Source: Niveibacterium umoris
GTDB lineage: Bacteria; Pseudomonadota; Gammaproteobacteria; Burkholderiales; Rhodocyclaceae
DNA length: 64,000 bases
Reading direction: 5' to 3'
NCBI RefSeq assembly: GCF_014197015.1
Contig: NZ_JACIET010000001.1
Location: forward strand, 1,240,001 to 1,304,000
In this document: positions 63,545-64,000 of the stretch, in pieces
Numbering within the stretch: position 1 is the stretch's first letter
Layout of the letters: every line of letters begins with the position of its first letter
Made by a program: the position numbers and the translations under genes
The notes under the pieces: generated by a model
What the model saw: the letters and a program-made list of their open reading frames with translations, nothing else
Database searches by the model: none
What the model was told of the DNA's origin: nothing

Positions 63545-64000
63545 TCAGCGGATTCCGAGGGCGCGGATACGCGAAACGGCCTCGTCGAGCGCGAGCTTGG
63601 CCGCCTTGCCCTGGTTCCAGACGCCGTCGAGTTCTTCTTCCAGCACCTTGAGCACACGCGGGCTGTGGCCCATCGCGGTGGCGCGCGAATTCGCCGTCGC
63701 CGGCGTGGCCACGAGCTGATCGACCGCCACCTTGATGTAGTTCAGTTCGCTGCCGAAGGACCGACTGCTGGCCGCGAAGGCGCCGGAGCGGTTGAGCGGC
63801 AGATAGCCGGTCGCACGCATCCAGTCGATCTGCTGCGTGGGCTCAAGCCAGAACGCAACGAACTTCGCGATCGTCTTGTACTCGTTTGCGTTGCGGCCGG
63901 CCGACACCCACAGCACGGGTCCATCGGCCAGCGTGTTCTGGCGTGCGCCCTGCACGTCCTGATAATACGGAAGCGCGCTCACGCCAACCGCGAAGCTACC
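63545..64000 (-). CDS. ugpB: sn-glycerol-3-phosphate ABC transporter binding protein UgpB, C-terminal part only
   Basis: The window shows the last 151 codons; the N-terminus is beyond position 64000. SALPYYQDVQGARQNTLADG, LWVSAGRNANEYKTIAKFVAFWL and MRATGYLPLNRSG match the C-lobe of UgpB. It binds glycerol-3-phosphate or glycerophosphodiesters in the periplasm. ugpQ follows directly. The permease and ATPase genes (ugpA, ugpE, ugpC) are not between them, so they must be elsewhere. Confidence 0.9.
   Translation of the reverse strand, partial: GSFAVGVSALPYYQDVQGARQNTLADGPVLWVSAGRNANEYKTIAKFVAFWLEPTQQIDWMRATGYLPLNRSGAFAASSRSFGSELNYIKVAVDQLVATPATANSRATAMGHSPRVLKVLEEELDGVWNQGKAAKLALDEAVSRIRALGIR

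Overview
The window is GC-rich, gene-dense bacterial chromosome with no phage, insertion sequence, CRISPR array, tRNA or rRNA that I can see. Gene content (E. coli-type SelD/MnmH, FrdABCD, TruC, Tag, UgpB/UgpQ, a divergent tesA/ABC-ATPase pair, a PEP-CTERM protein) points to a Gram-negative proteobacterium. A betaproteobacterium of the Rhodocyclales type is my best guess; this is inference from gene content, not a computed placement.

Left edge, 1-4.5 kb (minus strand): a sulfur locus. In transcription order it carries a rhodanese, CysK, EpsC (serine O-acetyltransferase), a small XRE regulator and the first 126 residues of a family 2A encapsulin shell protein that runs off the window. Just upstream lies a periplasmic sulfate-binding protein with its own terminator. 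A short word (AACCAAGAAA followed by AATTC or TTC) occurs upstream of both sulfur transcription units.

4.7-9 kb: a small membrane protein, a dienoyl-CoA isomerase-like crotonase, an unknown secreted protein, TruC and a DUF4136 lipoprotein. 9.2-17 kb: a selenium region. It has a PhnD-like binding protein, an ATPase and a double-length permease (candidate selenate/selenite importer), then a tautomerase and a small unknown protein, a divergent ABC-ATPase/TesA pair with overlapping start codons, and divergent selD and mnmH. The importer has a leader hairpin followed by a T-run.

17-22 kb: an RRM-like protein and methyltransferase pair on the minus strand; on the plus strand a Pat-type acyl-CoA synthetase/GNAT fusion, a monooxygenase-like protein, Tag and a hexose-6-phosphate mutarotase. 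22.4-28.9 kb: a tightly overlapped six-gene envelope-glycolipid operon (PAP2, flippase-like, GT2, two ArnT-like GTs, PAP2). 29-32 kb: moaA, mobA, a DUF2946 protein and an outer-membrane barrel.

32-47 kb: a MalE-like binding protein co-transcribed with a chemoreceptor, DUF1993, RmuC, an orphan CHASE-type histidine kinase, an FtsX-family permease, a PEP-CTERM/DUF4114 protein, a YhcC-type radical SAM protein, a lipoprotein alpha-amylase and a glutamine-synthetase-like enzyme. 47-56 kb: a DEAD-box helicase with an FGDR-repeat tail, a GNAT protein, an Mpo1-like protein, a kinase-like/HAD pair divergent from a MalT-like LuxR regulator, and an M15-peptidase-like protein followed by a small exported protein. 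56-64 kb (minus strand): frdABCD, a hotdog thioesterase, alaS, ugpQ and the 3' end of ugpB.
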